In this document: piece by piece, positions 1-8,036 of the stretch | Position numbering within the stretch: position 1 is the stretch's first letter | Layout: every line of letters starts with the position of its first letter | Source: Shinella zoogloeoides | Lineage (GTDB): Bacteria > Pseudomonadota > Alphaproteobacteria > Rhizobiales > Rhizobiaceae | Assembly (NCBI RefSeq): GCF_022682305.1 | Contig: NZ_CP093528.1 | Span: forward strand, 2,865,501 to 2,929,500 | Reading direction: 5' to 3' | Length of the DNA: 64,000 nucleotides | The notes under the pieces: generated by a model | What the model was told of the DNA's origin: nothing | Seen by the model: the letters and a program-made list of their open reading frames with translations, nothing else | The model's database searches: none | Program-made: the position numbers and the translations under genes

Positions 1-62
1 CGCTCTGAACCCACCTTCCTTCGGGCCGCAAGCCCGGGTCCGTGCCGGACCAGACCTCATGG

Positions 63-87
63 GGGCCACCTTCGGGTGGCCCTTTTG
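63..87 (+). terminator. Rho-independent terminator of an upstream gene outside the window
   Basis: An 8-bp perfect stem (GGGCCACC / GGTGGCCC) with a TTCG loop is followed by TTTTG. It points rightward and probably ends a gene lying left of the window. It may also work for the small minus-strand gene that stops at 92. Confidence 0.7.
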
Positions 88-91
88 CATT

Positions 92-247
92 TCAGGGCCG
101 GATGAGCACGGTAAGCATCATCAGCCCGATCGCGACCACCGCGATCTTCCAGAAATCGGCACGCCACCGCAGCCCCGGCAGGCCGATGGGGCGGATGAGA
201 TGCAGCAGCATGGCGGCAATGAGAAGCGCAGGGAGGATTTTCGTCAT
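92..247 (-). CDS. small hydrophobic membrane protein, 51 aa
   Basis: The frame runs from ATG at 247 to TGA at 92. It encodes a very hydrophobic protein starting MTKILPALLIAAMLLHLIRP, with one probable membrane helix at about residues 3-19 and a second at about 33-49, joined by a short basic loop (GLRWR). A purine-rich GGAAAGG precedes the ATG. The terminator at 63-87 lies just downstream. The composition looks like a real short inner-membrane protein of the kind conserved in rhizobia, but I do not recognise a family and give no function. Longer frames on the same stretch read as low-quality Arg/His/Pro-rich shadows. Confidence 0.55.
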   Translation of the reverse strand: MTKILPALLIAAMLLHLIRPIGLPGLRWRADFWKIAVVAIGLMMLTVLIRP

Positions 248-398
248 GACGGCCTTTCCGGCCCCTTCCTGTCACACCTCAGACACTTTTCCAAGCGATC
301 AGCGCGTGGCGTGAAAATCGTGCCGACGTCGCCTTTGCATCTGGCAATCGGCAACAGGTGCGCTATTCCTTTCCCATCGGCGAACAAGCGGAATTCAC

Positions 399-1676
399 AT
401 GCGAAAAAACCTCCTATCCGTCTTCGCGCTTCTCCTGGGAACCCTTTTCCTCTTCCTGGGCAACGGCCTGCACGGCCTGCTGCTTCCCATGCGCGGGGCC
501 TTCGAGGGCTATGAGACGACGATGCTCGGCCTGCTCGGCACATCCTGGGCCACGGGCTTCGTGCTCGGCTGCCTTTTGGCGCCCACCGTCGTCAAGCGCA
601 TTGGCCATGTGCGTGCCTTCTCCGGCTTCGCCTCGCTGATCGCCATCATCGCGCTGCTGACGGGCATGATCGTCGATCCCTTCTGGTGGATCGTGCTGCG
701 CGCCGTCACCGGCTTTTCCATCGCCGGCACGTCGATGATCATCGAGAGCTGGCTGAACGAGCGCGCGACGAACGAGAGCCGTGGCCTGATCTTCTCGCTC
801 TATATCGCCATCACGCTGGTCGGCACGGTCGGCGGCCAGATGACCGTCGCGCTCGGCGACGTCACGACCCCGATGCTCTTCATGGTCGCCGGCATCCTCT
901 ACTGCCTCGCCATGCTGCCGACGACGCTTTCGAACGCCGCCTCACCCCAGCCGCTGAAGCAGGTGAAGCTTGACATCCCCGCCCTCTTCCGCACCTCGCC
1001 CATCGCCTGCGTCGGCATCGTGCTGATCGGCCTTGCCAACGGCGCCTTCGGCACGCTCGGCGCGGTCTTCGGGGCCAATGCCGGCCTTTCCTCCAGCAAC
1101 ATCGCCTTCATGATGAGTATCGCCATCTTCGCCGGCGCCGTCATGCAGCTTCCCGCCGGTCGCATCTCCGACCGGATGGACCGGCGCATCGTGCTCGCCG
1201 TGCTCTCGGCCATCGCCGCGGCGGCAGGCCTTGCGCTCTTCATCTTCCAGCCGGCCTCCGTGCCCGTCCTGCTGGCGCTGACCGCCCTCTACGGCGCGAT
1301 GGCCAACGCGCTCTACCCAATCGCCGTTTCCCACGCCAACGACTTCGCGAGCCCCGAGGACTTCGTGAAGGTGTCCGGCGGCCTGTTGCTGCTCTACGGC
1401 GTCGGCACGATCATCGGCCCGACGATCGGCGGCCCCATCATGTCCTCCGTCGGTCCCTATGCGCTCTTCATGGTCACCTGCTGGGCGCATATCCTGATCA
1501 CCGCCTACGCGATCTTCCGCAGCCGCCGCCGCGCCGCCCTGCCGGCCGAAATGCGCGAGACCTACACGACCCTCAATCCCGGCACACTCACCACGCCGGA
1601 AAGCCTTCAGCTTTCGCCGCGCGCCCTGCCCCAGCCGCAGGCCGCCGACGAGCAACAGGAGGAACGCACCGCATGA
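399..1676 (+). CDS. MFS transporter (YcaD-like)
   Basis: This 425-aa protein has about twelve hydrophobic segments and a cytoplasmic loop near the middle, the plan of the major facilitator superfamily. The first helix begins at once (MRKNLLSVFALLLGTLFLF). The RISDRMDRR segment at about residue 254 matches the MFS loop 8-9 style G-x-x-x-D-R-x-G-R-R signature. The family resemblance is to YcaD/CynX-like exporters of unknown substrate. The C-terminal 50 residues are polar and probably cytoplasmic. The stop codon overlaps the next start (ATGA at 1673-1676), so the two genes are probably translationally coupled. The start follows an AGCGGAATTCAC leader. The substrate cannot be read from the sequence. 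Confidence 0.85.
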   Translation: MRKNLLSVFALLLGTLFLFLGNGLHGLLLPMRGAFEGYETTMLGLLGTSWATGFVLGCLLAPTVVKRIGHVRAFSGFASLIAIIALLTGMIVDPFWWIVLRAVTGFSIAGTSMIIESWLNERATNESRGLIFSLYIAITLVGTVGGQMTVALGDVTTPMLFMVAGILYCLAMLPTTLSNAASPQPLKQVKLDIPALFRTSPIACVGIVLIGLANGAFGTLGAVFGANAGLSSSNIAFMMSIAIFAGAVMQLPAGRISDRMDRRIVLAVLSAIAAAAGLALFIFQPASVPVLLALTALYGAMANALYPIAVSHANDFASPEDFVKVSGGLLLLYGVGTIIGPTIGGPIMSSVGPYALFMVTCWAHILITAYAIFRSRRRAALPAEMRETYTTLNPGTLTTPESLQLSPRALPQPQAADEQQEERTA

Positions 1677-1861
1677 GCCTCTTCGACGACGACCGCCCGC
1701 AGAAGAAGACCGCGCATGAAATCGGCAGCGACCTGTCGCTCCTCTCCGTCGACGAGCTTTCCGCGCGCATAGACCTGCTGCGCGCGGAGATTGCGCGTCT
1801 CGAATCGGAAAAGACGAAGAAGGGCGCAAGCCGTTCGGCGGCGGAAAGCCTGTTCCGTTGA
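1673..1861 (+). CDS. DUF1192 family protein, 62 aa
   Basis: A short acidic N-terminus (MSLFDDDRPQKKTAHEIG) is followed by the L-S-x-x-E-L-x-x-R-I-x-x-L-x-x-E-I-x-R-L-E pattern typical of DUF1192. That pattern should form one amphipathic or coiled-coil helix (about residues 22-46). The C-terminus SAAESLFR is also typical. It overlaps the MFS gene by 4 bp (ATGA). The family is widespread and of unknown function in alphaproteobacteria. The assignment rests on motif recognition only. Confidence 0.8.
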   Translation: MSLFDDDRPQKKTAHEIGSDLSLLSVDELSARIDLLRAEIARLESEKTKKGASRSAAESLFR

Positions 1862-1922
1862 CCCATACGGGGATCGCCGGCCTTGCCGAAAAGGCACAGC
1901 CGGCAGCGAAACGACAATAGAG

Positions 1923-1940
1923 TTAACCGGCCATTAAACC
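1923..1940 (+). promoter_or_regulatory. candidate CtrA box upstream of the RNA candidate
   Basis: TTAA-CCGGCCA-TTAA (1923-1937) is an exact TTAA-N7-TTAA CtrA site. It is followed about 10 bp later by TATTAC, which could serve as a -10 element. It lies 62 bp after the DUF1192 gene and about 320 bp before rcdA. A second exact box lies at 2108-2122. That CtrA binds here is inferred from the motif and from the known place of rcdA in CtrA control. Confidence 0.55.
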
Positions 1941-1959
1941 TTGCATGCTATTACCTGCA

Positions 1960-2060
1960 CATCCGGTCCTTCCGGGTTCAGACATTTCCACCCCTTCGGG
2001 TATGCGTCTGATTTTTCCCCTGTTTTACCTTGAGAGCCGCTTTCCGCGGCTCTTTTTTTA
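1960..2060 (+). ncRNA. candidate structured small RNA upstream of rcdA
   Basis: Between the two CtrA boxes, about 100 nt fold into three successive hairpins: CCGG-TCCTT-CCGG; an outer TCAGAC/GTCTGA stem (1979-1984 with 2006-2011) enclosing ACCC-CTTC-GGGT; and the terminator stem at 2033-2053. The 5' end is a guess from the possible -10 at 1949-1954. The 3' end is the T-run. The alternative is that this is just the long 3' end of the MFS-DUF1192 transcript. I do not recognise a named family. Confidence 0.4.
2033..2060 (+). terminator. Rho-independent terminator
   Basis: AGAGCCGC, loop TTTCC, GCGGCTCT, then seven Ts. It is a strong terminator ending either the RNA candidate or the MFS-DUF1192 operon. 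It insulates rcdA from upstream transcription. Confidence 0.85.
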
Positions 2061-2107
2061 TTTGCGGCGGCCCCCGCGGACACCCTGTCCCGAAAGAATT
2101 GTGGAGA

Positions 2108-2122
2108 TTAACCCTTTCTTAA
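2108..2122 (+). promoter_or_regulatory. candidate CtrA box in the rcdA promoter
   Basis: TTAA-CCCTTTC-TTAA is an exact TTAA-N7-TTAA site about 120 bp before the rcdA start. CtrA control of rcdA is established for Sinorhizobium and Caulobacter as far as I recall. Binding here is inferred. Confidence 0.65.
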
Positions 2123-2240
2123 GAATACCCTTGCGCGAATTAGGTTATGGCATCATCTTCTAGCCACAGACCGGCCACATGGAACACCACGGGCCGACCT
2201 TCCGTTACCTGCAAGTGATGCGTTCAACAGGGAAGAAACC

Positions 2241-2759
2241 ATGTCCGAAAGAGGATTGAATACCGTCAGCTTCGCTGGCCATGTTGCGTCGTCGGCGCAG
2301 TTCAAGTCCCTGTACGCCGAGGGCATGGGTCTGGTCGAGGAAACCGCGAGTTATCTCGACGGCATCGGCCGCCAGGCCTCGAAGGTCCTGCCGCGCATGG
2401 CCTCGGTGCTCTACGCGGCCGAATCGATGCGCCTCACCACCCGCCTCATGCAGATGGCCTCCTGGCTCCTGCTCCAGCGCGCCGTCAACAACGGCGAGAT
2501 GAGCCGCGACCAGGTGCTTTCGGAAAAGAACAAGGTTCGCCTCGACAGCTTCAACGTCGACAAGACCGCACCCGGCTGGCACGACCTACCGGAAGCCTTC
2601 CGCGACCTCATCGAGCGCTCGCTGCGCCTGCAGAACCGCGTCGCCCTGCTCGACCGCGAGATCTACCGTCCGCAGGAGGTCCAGACCTTCCAGCCGGACA
2701 ACCAGAACAGTGTCCAGGCCCAGATCAACCTGCTGCAGACCGCCTTCGGCAACAACTGA
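2241..2759 (+). CDS. rcdA: RcdA / DUF1465 family, regulator of CtrA degradation
   Basis: The 172-aa protein starts MSERGLNTVSFAGHVASS and contains the helical DUF1465 core, including FKSLYAEGMGLVEETASYL and MRLTTRLMQMASWLLLQR. The C-terminal third is polar and probably flexible. In Caulobacter this family is an adaptor that, with CpdR and PopA, helps ClpXP degrade the master regulator CtrA. A GGGAAGAAACC ribosome site precedes the ATG. An exact CtrA box lies upstream, fitting a feedback loop. A terminator follows at 2786. Another gene of the same pathway, cpdR, lies at 53,582 in this window. Confidence 0.85.
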   Translation: MSERGLNTVSFAGHVASSAQFKSLYAEGMGLVEETASYLDGIGRQASKVLPRMASVLYAAESMRLTTRLMQMASWLLLQRAVNNGEMSRDQVLSEKNKVRLDSFNVDKTAPGWHDLPEAFRDLIERSLRLQNRVALLDREIYRPQEVQTFQPDNQNSVQAQINLLQTAFGNN

Positions 2760-2785
2760 GCGACAGCGCACAGACACGCATGCGG

Positions 2786-2810
2786 AACCCGGCCTCGGCC
2801 GGGTTTTTTG
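2786..2810 (+). terminator. rcdA terminator
   Basis: AACCCGGC, loop CTCG, GCCGGGTT, then TTTTG. A near mirror image of this sequence ends rpmE at 2965-2994, so the two convergent genes have matching terminators around the repeat. Confidence 0.85.
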
Positions 2811-2822
2811 TTGCCTGCACGT

Positions 2823-2958
2823 CGGGTGAGGCTGCCCCTCATCCCCCTGCCGGGACCTTCTCCCCGCAGGCGGGGAGAAGGGGCAGAACGGCGCGCCCAG
2901 CGCTCCTCGCCCCGCTTGCGGGGAGAGGATGCCGGCAGGCAAGTGAGGGGCAATCCCA
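2823..2958. repeat. RIME-like Rhizobium intergenic mosaic element
   Basis: The region is nested inverted repeats. Outer arms TGCCCCTCA (2833-2841) and TGAGGGGCA (2944-2952) enclose the 12-bp palindrome CCTTCTCCCCGC-AG-GCGGGGAGAAGG (2856-2881) and a second GCCCCGC-TT-GCGGGG stem near 2905. CCCCTCAT followed by CCTTCTCCCCG and its mirror are the hallmark of RIME elements of rhizobia. It sits between two convergent terminators and contains no gene. Confidence 0.75.
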
Positions 2959-2964
2959 ATTGCA

Positions 2965-2994
2965 GACAACAAAAAACCCGGCCGAAGCCGGGTC
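2965..2994 (-). terminator. rpmE terminator
   Basis: On the minus strand GACCCGGC, loop TTCG, GCCGGGTT and a run of Ts follow the rpmE stop by about 30 nt. Confidence 0.85.
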
Positions 2995-3022
2995 TTTCGA
3001 AATTCGCCGTGAGGCAAGAAGA

Positions 3023-3244
3023 TTAGAGGCCGAGACCTTCGAAGCGCTTCTTGAACTTGGAAACGCGGCCGCCACGGTCCAGCATCTGCTGGTTGCCGCC
3101 GGTCCATGCCGGGTGCGACTTCGGGTCGATTTCGAGGTTCATCGTTGCGCCTTCCGAACCCCAGGTCGAGCGGGTTTCGTACTCGGTGCCGTCGGTCATC
3201 ACGACCTTGATGGTGTGGTAGTCGGGATGGATATCAGCCTTCAT
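3023..3244 (-). CDS. rpmE: 50S ribosomal protein L31
   Basis: The 73-aa protein [20 protein letters not shown] has the L31 core: [13 protein letters not shown] near residues 22-29, [10 protein letters not shown] and R-V-S-K-F-K-K-R-F. It lacks the paired cysteines of zinc-binding L31, so it is the zinc-free type. The start at 3244 is preceded by GGAAGAG at proper distance; longer in-frame upstream sequence is not needed. A 20-bp palindrome lies 32-51 bp upstream of the start. It is transcribed away from the ABC exporter gene. Confidence 0.95.
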   Translation of the reverse strand: MKADIHPDYHTIKVVMTDGTEYETRSTWGSEGATMNLEIDPKSHPAWTGGNQQMLDRGGRVSKFKKRFEGLGL

Positions 3245-3275
3245 GACACTCTTCCTGCTTGTTCCGGGGGCCATT

Positions 3276-3295
3276 TGTCGCAATGGATTGCGACA
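3276..3295. promoter_or_regulatory. 20-bp palindrome in the rpmE / ABC exporter divergent region
   Basis: TGTCGCAAT-GG-ATTGCGACA is a perfect 9-bp inverted repeat in the rpmE leader, between two divergent genes. It could be an operator or an RNA stem in the rpmE leader (for example for autoregulation). I do not recognise the binding protein. Confidence 0.5.
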
Positions 3296-3434
3296 GCGGG
3301 GCCAAAGACGTAAATGAAGCCGCAGTCGGTCGGACCTACGGCTTCCCAATTCGATGGCGAGCCTATACATGAAGGCCGTCTGGATAACAAGAGCCGAAAG
3401 ACAATTCGTGCCGGCAGGCACTGGAAACGGGGGT

Positions 3435-5258
3435 ATGGTGTCCACAGACAAAGAACACGCCGCGCAGGAAAAGCCCGCGCGCCAGAACATGCGTCCGCTG
3501 GGCAGGCTCGCTCCCTATCTTCGCCGGTATCGCGGTCTCGTCGCCGGGGCGCTCGTCGCGCTCGTGCTCGCCGCCGTCACGACGCTCATCCTGCCGATCG
3601 CCGTGCGCCGCATGATCGACCACGGCTTCTCGGGAGCCGACGCCGGCTTCATCAACACCTATTTCATGATGCTCTTCGCGCTCGCCGGCCTGCTCGCGCT
3701 CGCCAGCGCCCTGCGCTACTACTTCGTCATCACGCTCGGCGAGCGCATCGTCGCCGACCTGCGCCGCGACGTCTTCGCCCATGTGACGAAGCTCTCGCCT
3801 GCCTTCTTCGACGTCAACCAGTCCGGCGAGATCGTCTCGCGGCTGACGGCCGACACGACGCAGATCAAGTCCGCCGTCGGGGCCACCGCCTCGGTGGCGC
3901 TGCGCAACCTCATCCTCTGCCTCGGCGCCATCGCCATGATGGTCTATACCAGCCCGAAGCTCTCCAGCCTCGTCATCGCGGCCATTCCCGTCATCGTCTT
4001 CCCGCTCGTCGCCTTCGGCCGCTCCGTGCGCCGCCGCTCGCGCGAGGCGCAGGACATGCTGGCCGCCGCCTCGGCCTATGCAGGCGAAGCCATCGGCGCG
4101 ACCCGCACACTCCAGGCCTTCAATGCGGAAGAGGTCGCCCGCGCGCGCTTCTTCGGCAATGTCGAGAATGCCTACGAGGCAGCCCGCTCGGCCATCCGCG
4201 CCCGCTCACTGCTGACGGGCTTCGCCATCGCCATGATCTTCGGCTCCGTCGTCGCCGTGCTCTGGTTCGGCGCGCGGGACGTGCTTTCCGGCACGCTCTC
4301 GGCCGGCACGCTCGGCCAGTTCCTGCTCTACGCGGTCTTCGCCGCCGGCAGCCTCGGCGCGCTCTCCGAGGTTTGGGGCGAGCTGTCGCAGGCCGCCGGC
4401 GCCGCCGAGCGCCTGACGGAGCTGCTTGCTGAGCCGCCAGCCATCACCGCACCGGCCAACCCGGTCGCCCTGCCCGTTCCGGCCCGCGGCGAACTGGCGT
4501 TCAAGGACGTGCACTTCTCCTACCCCGCCCGCCCCGGCTATCGCAGCATCAATGGCCTGAGCTTCGCCGTGAAGCCCGGCGAGACCGTCGCCGTCGTCGG
4601 CCCCTCGGGCGCCGGCAAGAGCACGATCCTCTCGCTGGTCCTGCGCTTCTACGATCCCGATTCCGGCAGCGTGCTGCTCGACGGCGTGGACCTTCGCGCC
4701 GCCGACCCGGAAGAACTGCGCCGCCGCATCGCGCTCGTGCCGCAGGACGTGACGATCTTCGCCGCGACGATCCGCGACAACATCGCCTTCGGCATGGCAA
4801 ATGTCAGCGACGAGGCGGTTCGCGCGGCAGCGCGCGCAGCGCAGGCGGAAGAGTTCATCGACCGTCTCGACAAGGGCTACGACACGATGGTCGGCGAGCG
4901 CGGCGTCACGCTTTCCGGCGGCCAGCGCCAGCGCATCGCGATCGCCCGCGCCATCCTGAAGGACGCGCCCCTCCTGCTGCTCGACGAAGCCACCTCCGCG
5001 CTCGATGCGGAAAGCGAGACGCTGGTGCAGAAGGCGCTCGACGGGCAGATGGGCAAGCGCACGACCATCGTCATCGCCCACCGCCTCGCCACCGTCCTCA
5101 AGGCCGACCGCATTCTCGTCATGGAGCACGGCCGCATCGTCGAGGAGGGCACGCACCAGTCGCTCATCCGCCAGGACGGCCTCTATGCCCGCCTTGCCCG
5201 GCTGCAATTCGACCATGGCGGCCAGGCCTTCCTCGGCGAGGAGCAGGCGGCCGTCTGA
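3435..5258 (+). CDS. ABC exporter, fused permease and ATPase (MsbA-related)
   Basis: The 607-aa protein joins an N-terminal six-helix membrane domain (about residues 30-310) to a C-terminal nucleotide-binding domain. Seen in order are Walker [11 protein letters not shown]-loop VPQD, signature LSGGQRQR, Walker [13 protein letters not shown] and H-loop IVIAHRLA. It is a half-transporter expected to work as a homodimer; the MsbA-related subfamily exports lipids or hydrophobic compounds, but the substrate is not readable. I chose ATG 3435 ([17 protein letters not shown]) over the upstream ATG 3354 because the extra 27 residues do not look like family sequence and GGGGG precedes 3435. The start is the weak point. 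Confidence 0.85.
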   Translation: MVSTDKEHAAQEKPARQNMRPLGRLAPYLRRYRGLVAGALVALVLAAVTTLILPIAVRRMIDHGFSGADAGFINTYFMMLFALAGLLALASALRYYFVITLGERIVADLRRDVFAHVTKLSPAFFDVNQSGEIVSRLTADTTQIKSAVGATASVALRNLILCLGAIAMMVYTSPKLSSLVIAAIPVIVFPLVAFGRSVRRRSREAQDMLAAASAYAGEAIGATRTLQAFNAEEVARARFFGNVENAYEAARSAIRARSLLTGFAIAMIFGSVVAVLWFGARDVLSGTLSAGTLGQFLLYAVFAAGSLGALSEVWGELSQAAGAAERLTELLAEPPAITAPANPVALPVPARGELAFKDVHFSYPARPGYRSINGLSFAVKPGETVAVVGPSGAGKSTILSLVLRFYDPDSGSVLLDGVDLRAADPEELRRRIALVPQDVTIFAATIRDNIAFGMANVSDEAVRAAARAAQAEEFIDRLDKGYDTMVGERGVTLSGGQRQRIAIARAILKDAPLLLLDEATSALDAESETLVQKALDGQMGKRTTIVIAHRLATVLKADRILVMEHGRIVEEGTHQSLIRQDGLYARLARLQFDHGGQAFLGEEQAAV

Positions 5259-5266
5259 GCCGCCTC

Positions 5267-6910
5267 TCAGGCGCCGACCGCCCTGCCCGCGACGCGGCCG
5301 GAGAAAAGGCATCCACCGAGGAACGTCCCCTCCAGCGCATTGTAACCATGCAGGCCGCCGCCGCCGAAGCCGGCGGCCTCGCCCGCCGCGTAAAGCCCCG
5401 GCACCGGCCTGCCGGAAAGCTCCAGCACGCGGCCGGAAAGGTCGGTCTGGAGGCCCCCCAGCGTCTTGCGCGTCAGGATATTGAGGCGCACCGCGATCAG
5501 CGGCCCGGCCTTCGGATCGAGCAGCCGGTGCGGCTTGGCCGTGCGCATCAGCTTGTCGCCGAGATAGGCGCGCGCGCCGCGAATCGCCGTGACCTGCGCA
5601 TCCTTGGAGAAGGGGTTGTCGATCTCGCGGTCGCGCGCCTCCACTTCGGCCCTGACCCTGGCCACATCCAGCAGCGGTTCGTCGGTCAGCGCATTCATCG
5701 CGGAAACGAGATCCCCGAGCTCGTCGCGCACCACGAAATCCGCCCCCTTGTCCATGAAGGCCTGCACCGGGCCGGGCGGGTTCTTGCCGAGGCGCTTGAG
5801 GAGAAGCGGGATATTCTTGCCGGTAATGTCCGGATTCTGCTCCGAGCCGGACAGGGCGAATTCCTTCTTGATGATCGCCCGCGTCAGGATGAACCAGCTA
5901 TGATCGTAGCCGGCGGCGCGGATGGCCTTCAGCGTCGCCAGCGTATCGAAACCCGGCATGGCCGGGGCCGGGAACCGCCGCCCGCGCGCATCCAGCCAGA
6001 GCGACGACGGGCCGGGCAGGATGCGGATGCCGTGGCCGGGCCAGATCGGATCCCAGTTTCGAAGGCCTTCCGTATAATGCCACATCCGGTCGCCGTTGAT
6101 GACGGAACCGCCGGCCTGCTGCGCGATCCCCAGCATGCGCCCATCGACATGGGCCGGCACGCCACTCACCATGAAGCCCGGCGGTTCGCCGAGGCGGTCA
6201 CGCGGCCAGTTCTGCCGCACCAGATCGTGATTGCCGCCGATCCCGCCGGAAGACACCAGCACCGCGCCGGCACGAAGGCTGAAATCACCGACAACCGCGC
6301 GTGAGGTCGCGCGCCCGCGCTCGGCGGCATCCGGCGCCAGCACCGCGCCATGGGCGCCGACGACCACGCCGTTCTCGACGGCCAGCCCGTCGACGCGGTG
6401 GCGGAAGCGAAAGGCGAGCGTGCCGGAAACCCGCAATTCCTCGGCCCGGCGAATAAAGGGCGCGAGCACGCCGGGGCCTGTGCCCCAGGTCACGTGGAAG
6501 CGCGGCACGGAATTGCCGTGGCCGGTGGCGAGCCCGCCGCCCCGCTCCGCCCAGCCGACGACCGGAAACCAGCGCATGCCCATGGCATGCAGCCAGGCGC
6601 GCTTCTCGCCAGCCGCGAAGTCGAGATAGGATTCCGCCCAGCGGCGCGGCCAATAATCTTCCTGACGGTCGAAACCGGCCGAGCCGAGCCAGTCCTGCCG
6701 GGCGAGATCGATCGTGTCGCGGATGCGCATGCGACGCTGCTCGGGGCTGTCGACGAAGAACAGGCCGCCAAGCGACCAGAAGGCCTGCCCGCCAAGATTC
6801 TGTTCGCCCTCCTGATCGAGCACGATCACCTTGAGGCCGCGCCCCGCCGCCTCCGTCGCCGCCACGAGGCCGGCCAAGCCGGCCCCGATCACCAGAAGAT
6901 CGCAATCCAC
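5267..6910 (-). CDS. FAD-binding dehydrogenase (KsdD-like flavoprotein)
   Basis: The 547-aa protein begins with an FAD Rossmann motif (LLVIGAGLAGLVAATEAAGR) and ends with the second FAD motif PGLYAAGEAAGFGGGGLHGY. This arrangement is typical of the fumarate reductase / 3-ketosteroid dehydrogenase superfamily, subgroup of predicted FAD-dependent oxidoreductases. The start is GTG at 6910, preceded by GGGAGG. It converges on the ABC exporter gene with only 8 bp between stops. The substrate is unknown and there is no steroid gene context, so the name describes the fold only. Confidence 0.8.
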   Translation of the reverse strand: MDCDLLVIGAGLAGLVAATEAAGRGLKVIVLDQEGEQNLGGQAFWSLGGLFFVDSPEQRRMRIRDTIDLARQDWLGSAGFDRQEDYWPRRWAESYLDFAAGEKRAWLHAMGMRWFPVVGWAERGGGLATGHGNSVPRFHVTWGTGPGVLAPFIRRAEELRVSGTLAFRFRHRVDGLAVENGVVVGAHGAVLAPDAAERGRATSRAVVGDFSLRAGAVLVSSGGIGGNHDLVRQNWPRDRLGEPPGFMVSGVPAHVDGRMLGIAQQAGGSVINGDRMWHYTEGLRNWDPIWPGHGIRILPGPSSLWLDARGRRFPAPAMPGFDTLATLKAIRAAGYDHSWFILTRAIIKKEFALSGSEQNPDITGKNIPLLLKRLGKNPPGPVQAFMDKGADFVVRDELGDLVSAMNALTDEPLLDVARVRAEVEARDREIDNPFSKDAQVTAIRGARAYLGDKLMRTAKPHRLLDPKAGPLIAVRLNILTRKTLGGLQTDLSGRVLELSGRPVPGLYAAGEAAGFGGGGLHGYNALEGTFLGGCLFSGRVAGRAVGA

Positions 6911-7002
6911 GAAAAGCCTCCCGCGCCATATTAGGAAAACTTACGCATACGTGCGCGTAAGATCAACAGGACGGCATCGCGTCGCCGGCGCGTCGGCGCC
7001 GA

Positions 7003-8034
7003 TTACTTCTCGGTCAATTTCAGCTCGATGCGGCGGTTGGTGGAGCGCGCCTTGTCGTCGTCTCCCTCGGCAATCGGCTGGAATTCACCGAAGCCGGCGG
7101 CAACCAGCCGGTTGGCCGGAACACCCCTGGAGATGAGGAACTTCACCACCGAGGTCGCGCGCGCCGAGGAAAGTTCCCAGTTATCGCGGTAGCGGCCCGT
7201 GCCGGAAAGCGGCACATTGTCCGTATGGCCGTCGACGCGCAGCACCCAATTGATCTCGGAGGGAATCTCCTTTGCGAGATCGAGCAGCGCCGTCGCGAGC
7301 TTGCCCATCTCCGCCTGCCCGGCCTCGTTGAGGTCGCTGCCGCCCGAGGGGAACAGCACTTCCGACTGGAAGACGAAGCGATCGCCGACGATGCGGATAT
7401 TCTCCCGGTCGGAGAGGATTTCACGCAGGCGTCCGAAGAAATCGGAGCGGTAGCGGTTGAGTTCCTGCACGCGCTGCGCAAGCGCCACATTGAGCCGGCG
7501 GCCGAGATCGGCGATCTTGGCCTGCGAGGACTGGTCCTTCGCCTCGGACGCCTGCAAGGCCTCTTCCACGGCCGCGATCTGGCTGCGCAGCGCGGCGATC
7601 TGCTGGTTGAGCAGCTCGATCTGGCTCATCGCCCGCGCGCTCACCTGCTTTTCCGAATCGAGTTCGCCCTCGAGCGTGACGACCCGGGCATTGGCCGTAT
7701 CCGACGCGCCCGCGCCGCTGTCGAGCAATTGCTGAAGCCGCGTCCGGTCGCTTTCCGACTGGGCGAGCGAGGCCTGAAGATTGGCGAGCGCATCCTCCAG
7801 ATCCTGCTTGCCGCTCTTTTCCAGCGCCAGCAGTTGCGTCAGCTCGTTGATCTGGCTCGTCAGCCTGTTGAGCACATCGTCCTTGCCGGAAATCTCGCGG
7901 CTGAGGAAGAACTGCGCCAGCACGAAGACGGTCAGCAGGAACATGATGGCGAGCAGCAGCGTCGACAGCGCGTCGACGAAGCCCGGCCAGTAATCGACGG
8001 TGCGCTGGCTGCGCCGGTTTCGCGCGAGCGCCAT
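7003..8034 (-). CDS. OmpA/MotB-like peptidoglycan-binding membrane protein
   Basis: A 343-aa protein with an N-terminal cytoplasmic stretch, one membrane helix (about residues 21-47, LSTLLLAIMFLLTVFVLAQF), a long coiled coil (about 50-180) and a C-terminal OmpA domain with VDGHTDNVPL and NRRIELKL. Its gene starts 2 bp after the stop of the MotA/TolQ-like gene, so the two form an operon. The pair resembles MotA/MotB, TolQ/TolR or ExbB/ExbD motors, but it is not in a flagellar, tol or tonB cluster. An envelope motor using ion flow to act on peptidoglycan is an inference. Confidence 0.8.
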   Translation of the reverse strand: MALARNRRSQRTVDYWPGFVDALSTLLLAIMFLLTVFVLAQFFLSREISGKDDVLNRLTSQINELTQLLALEKSGKQDLEDALANLQASLAQSESDRTRLQQLLDSGAGASDTANARVVTLEGELDSEKQVSARAMSQIELLNQQIAALRSQIAAVEEALQASEAKDQSSQAKIADLGRRLNVALAQRVQELNRYRSDFFGRLREILSDRENIRIVGDRFVFQSEVLFPSGGSDLNEAGQAEMGKLATALLDLAKEIPSEINWVLRVDGHTDNVPLSGTGRYRDNWELSSARATSVVKFLISRGVPANRLVAAGFGEFQPIAEGDDDKARSTNRRIELKLTEK

Positions 8035-8036
8035 GA

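Noticed and set aside
1945..2163. 72-aa frame across the rcdA upstream region
   Set aside because: It runs through the terminator and both promoter motifs and has no coding character.
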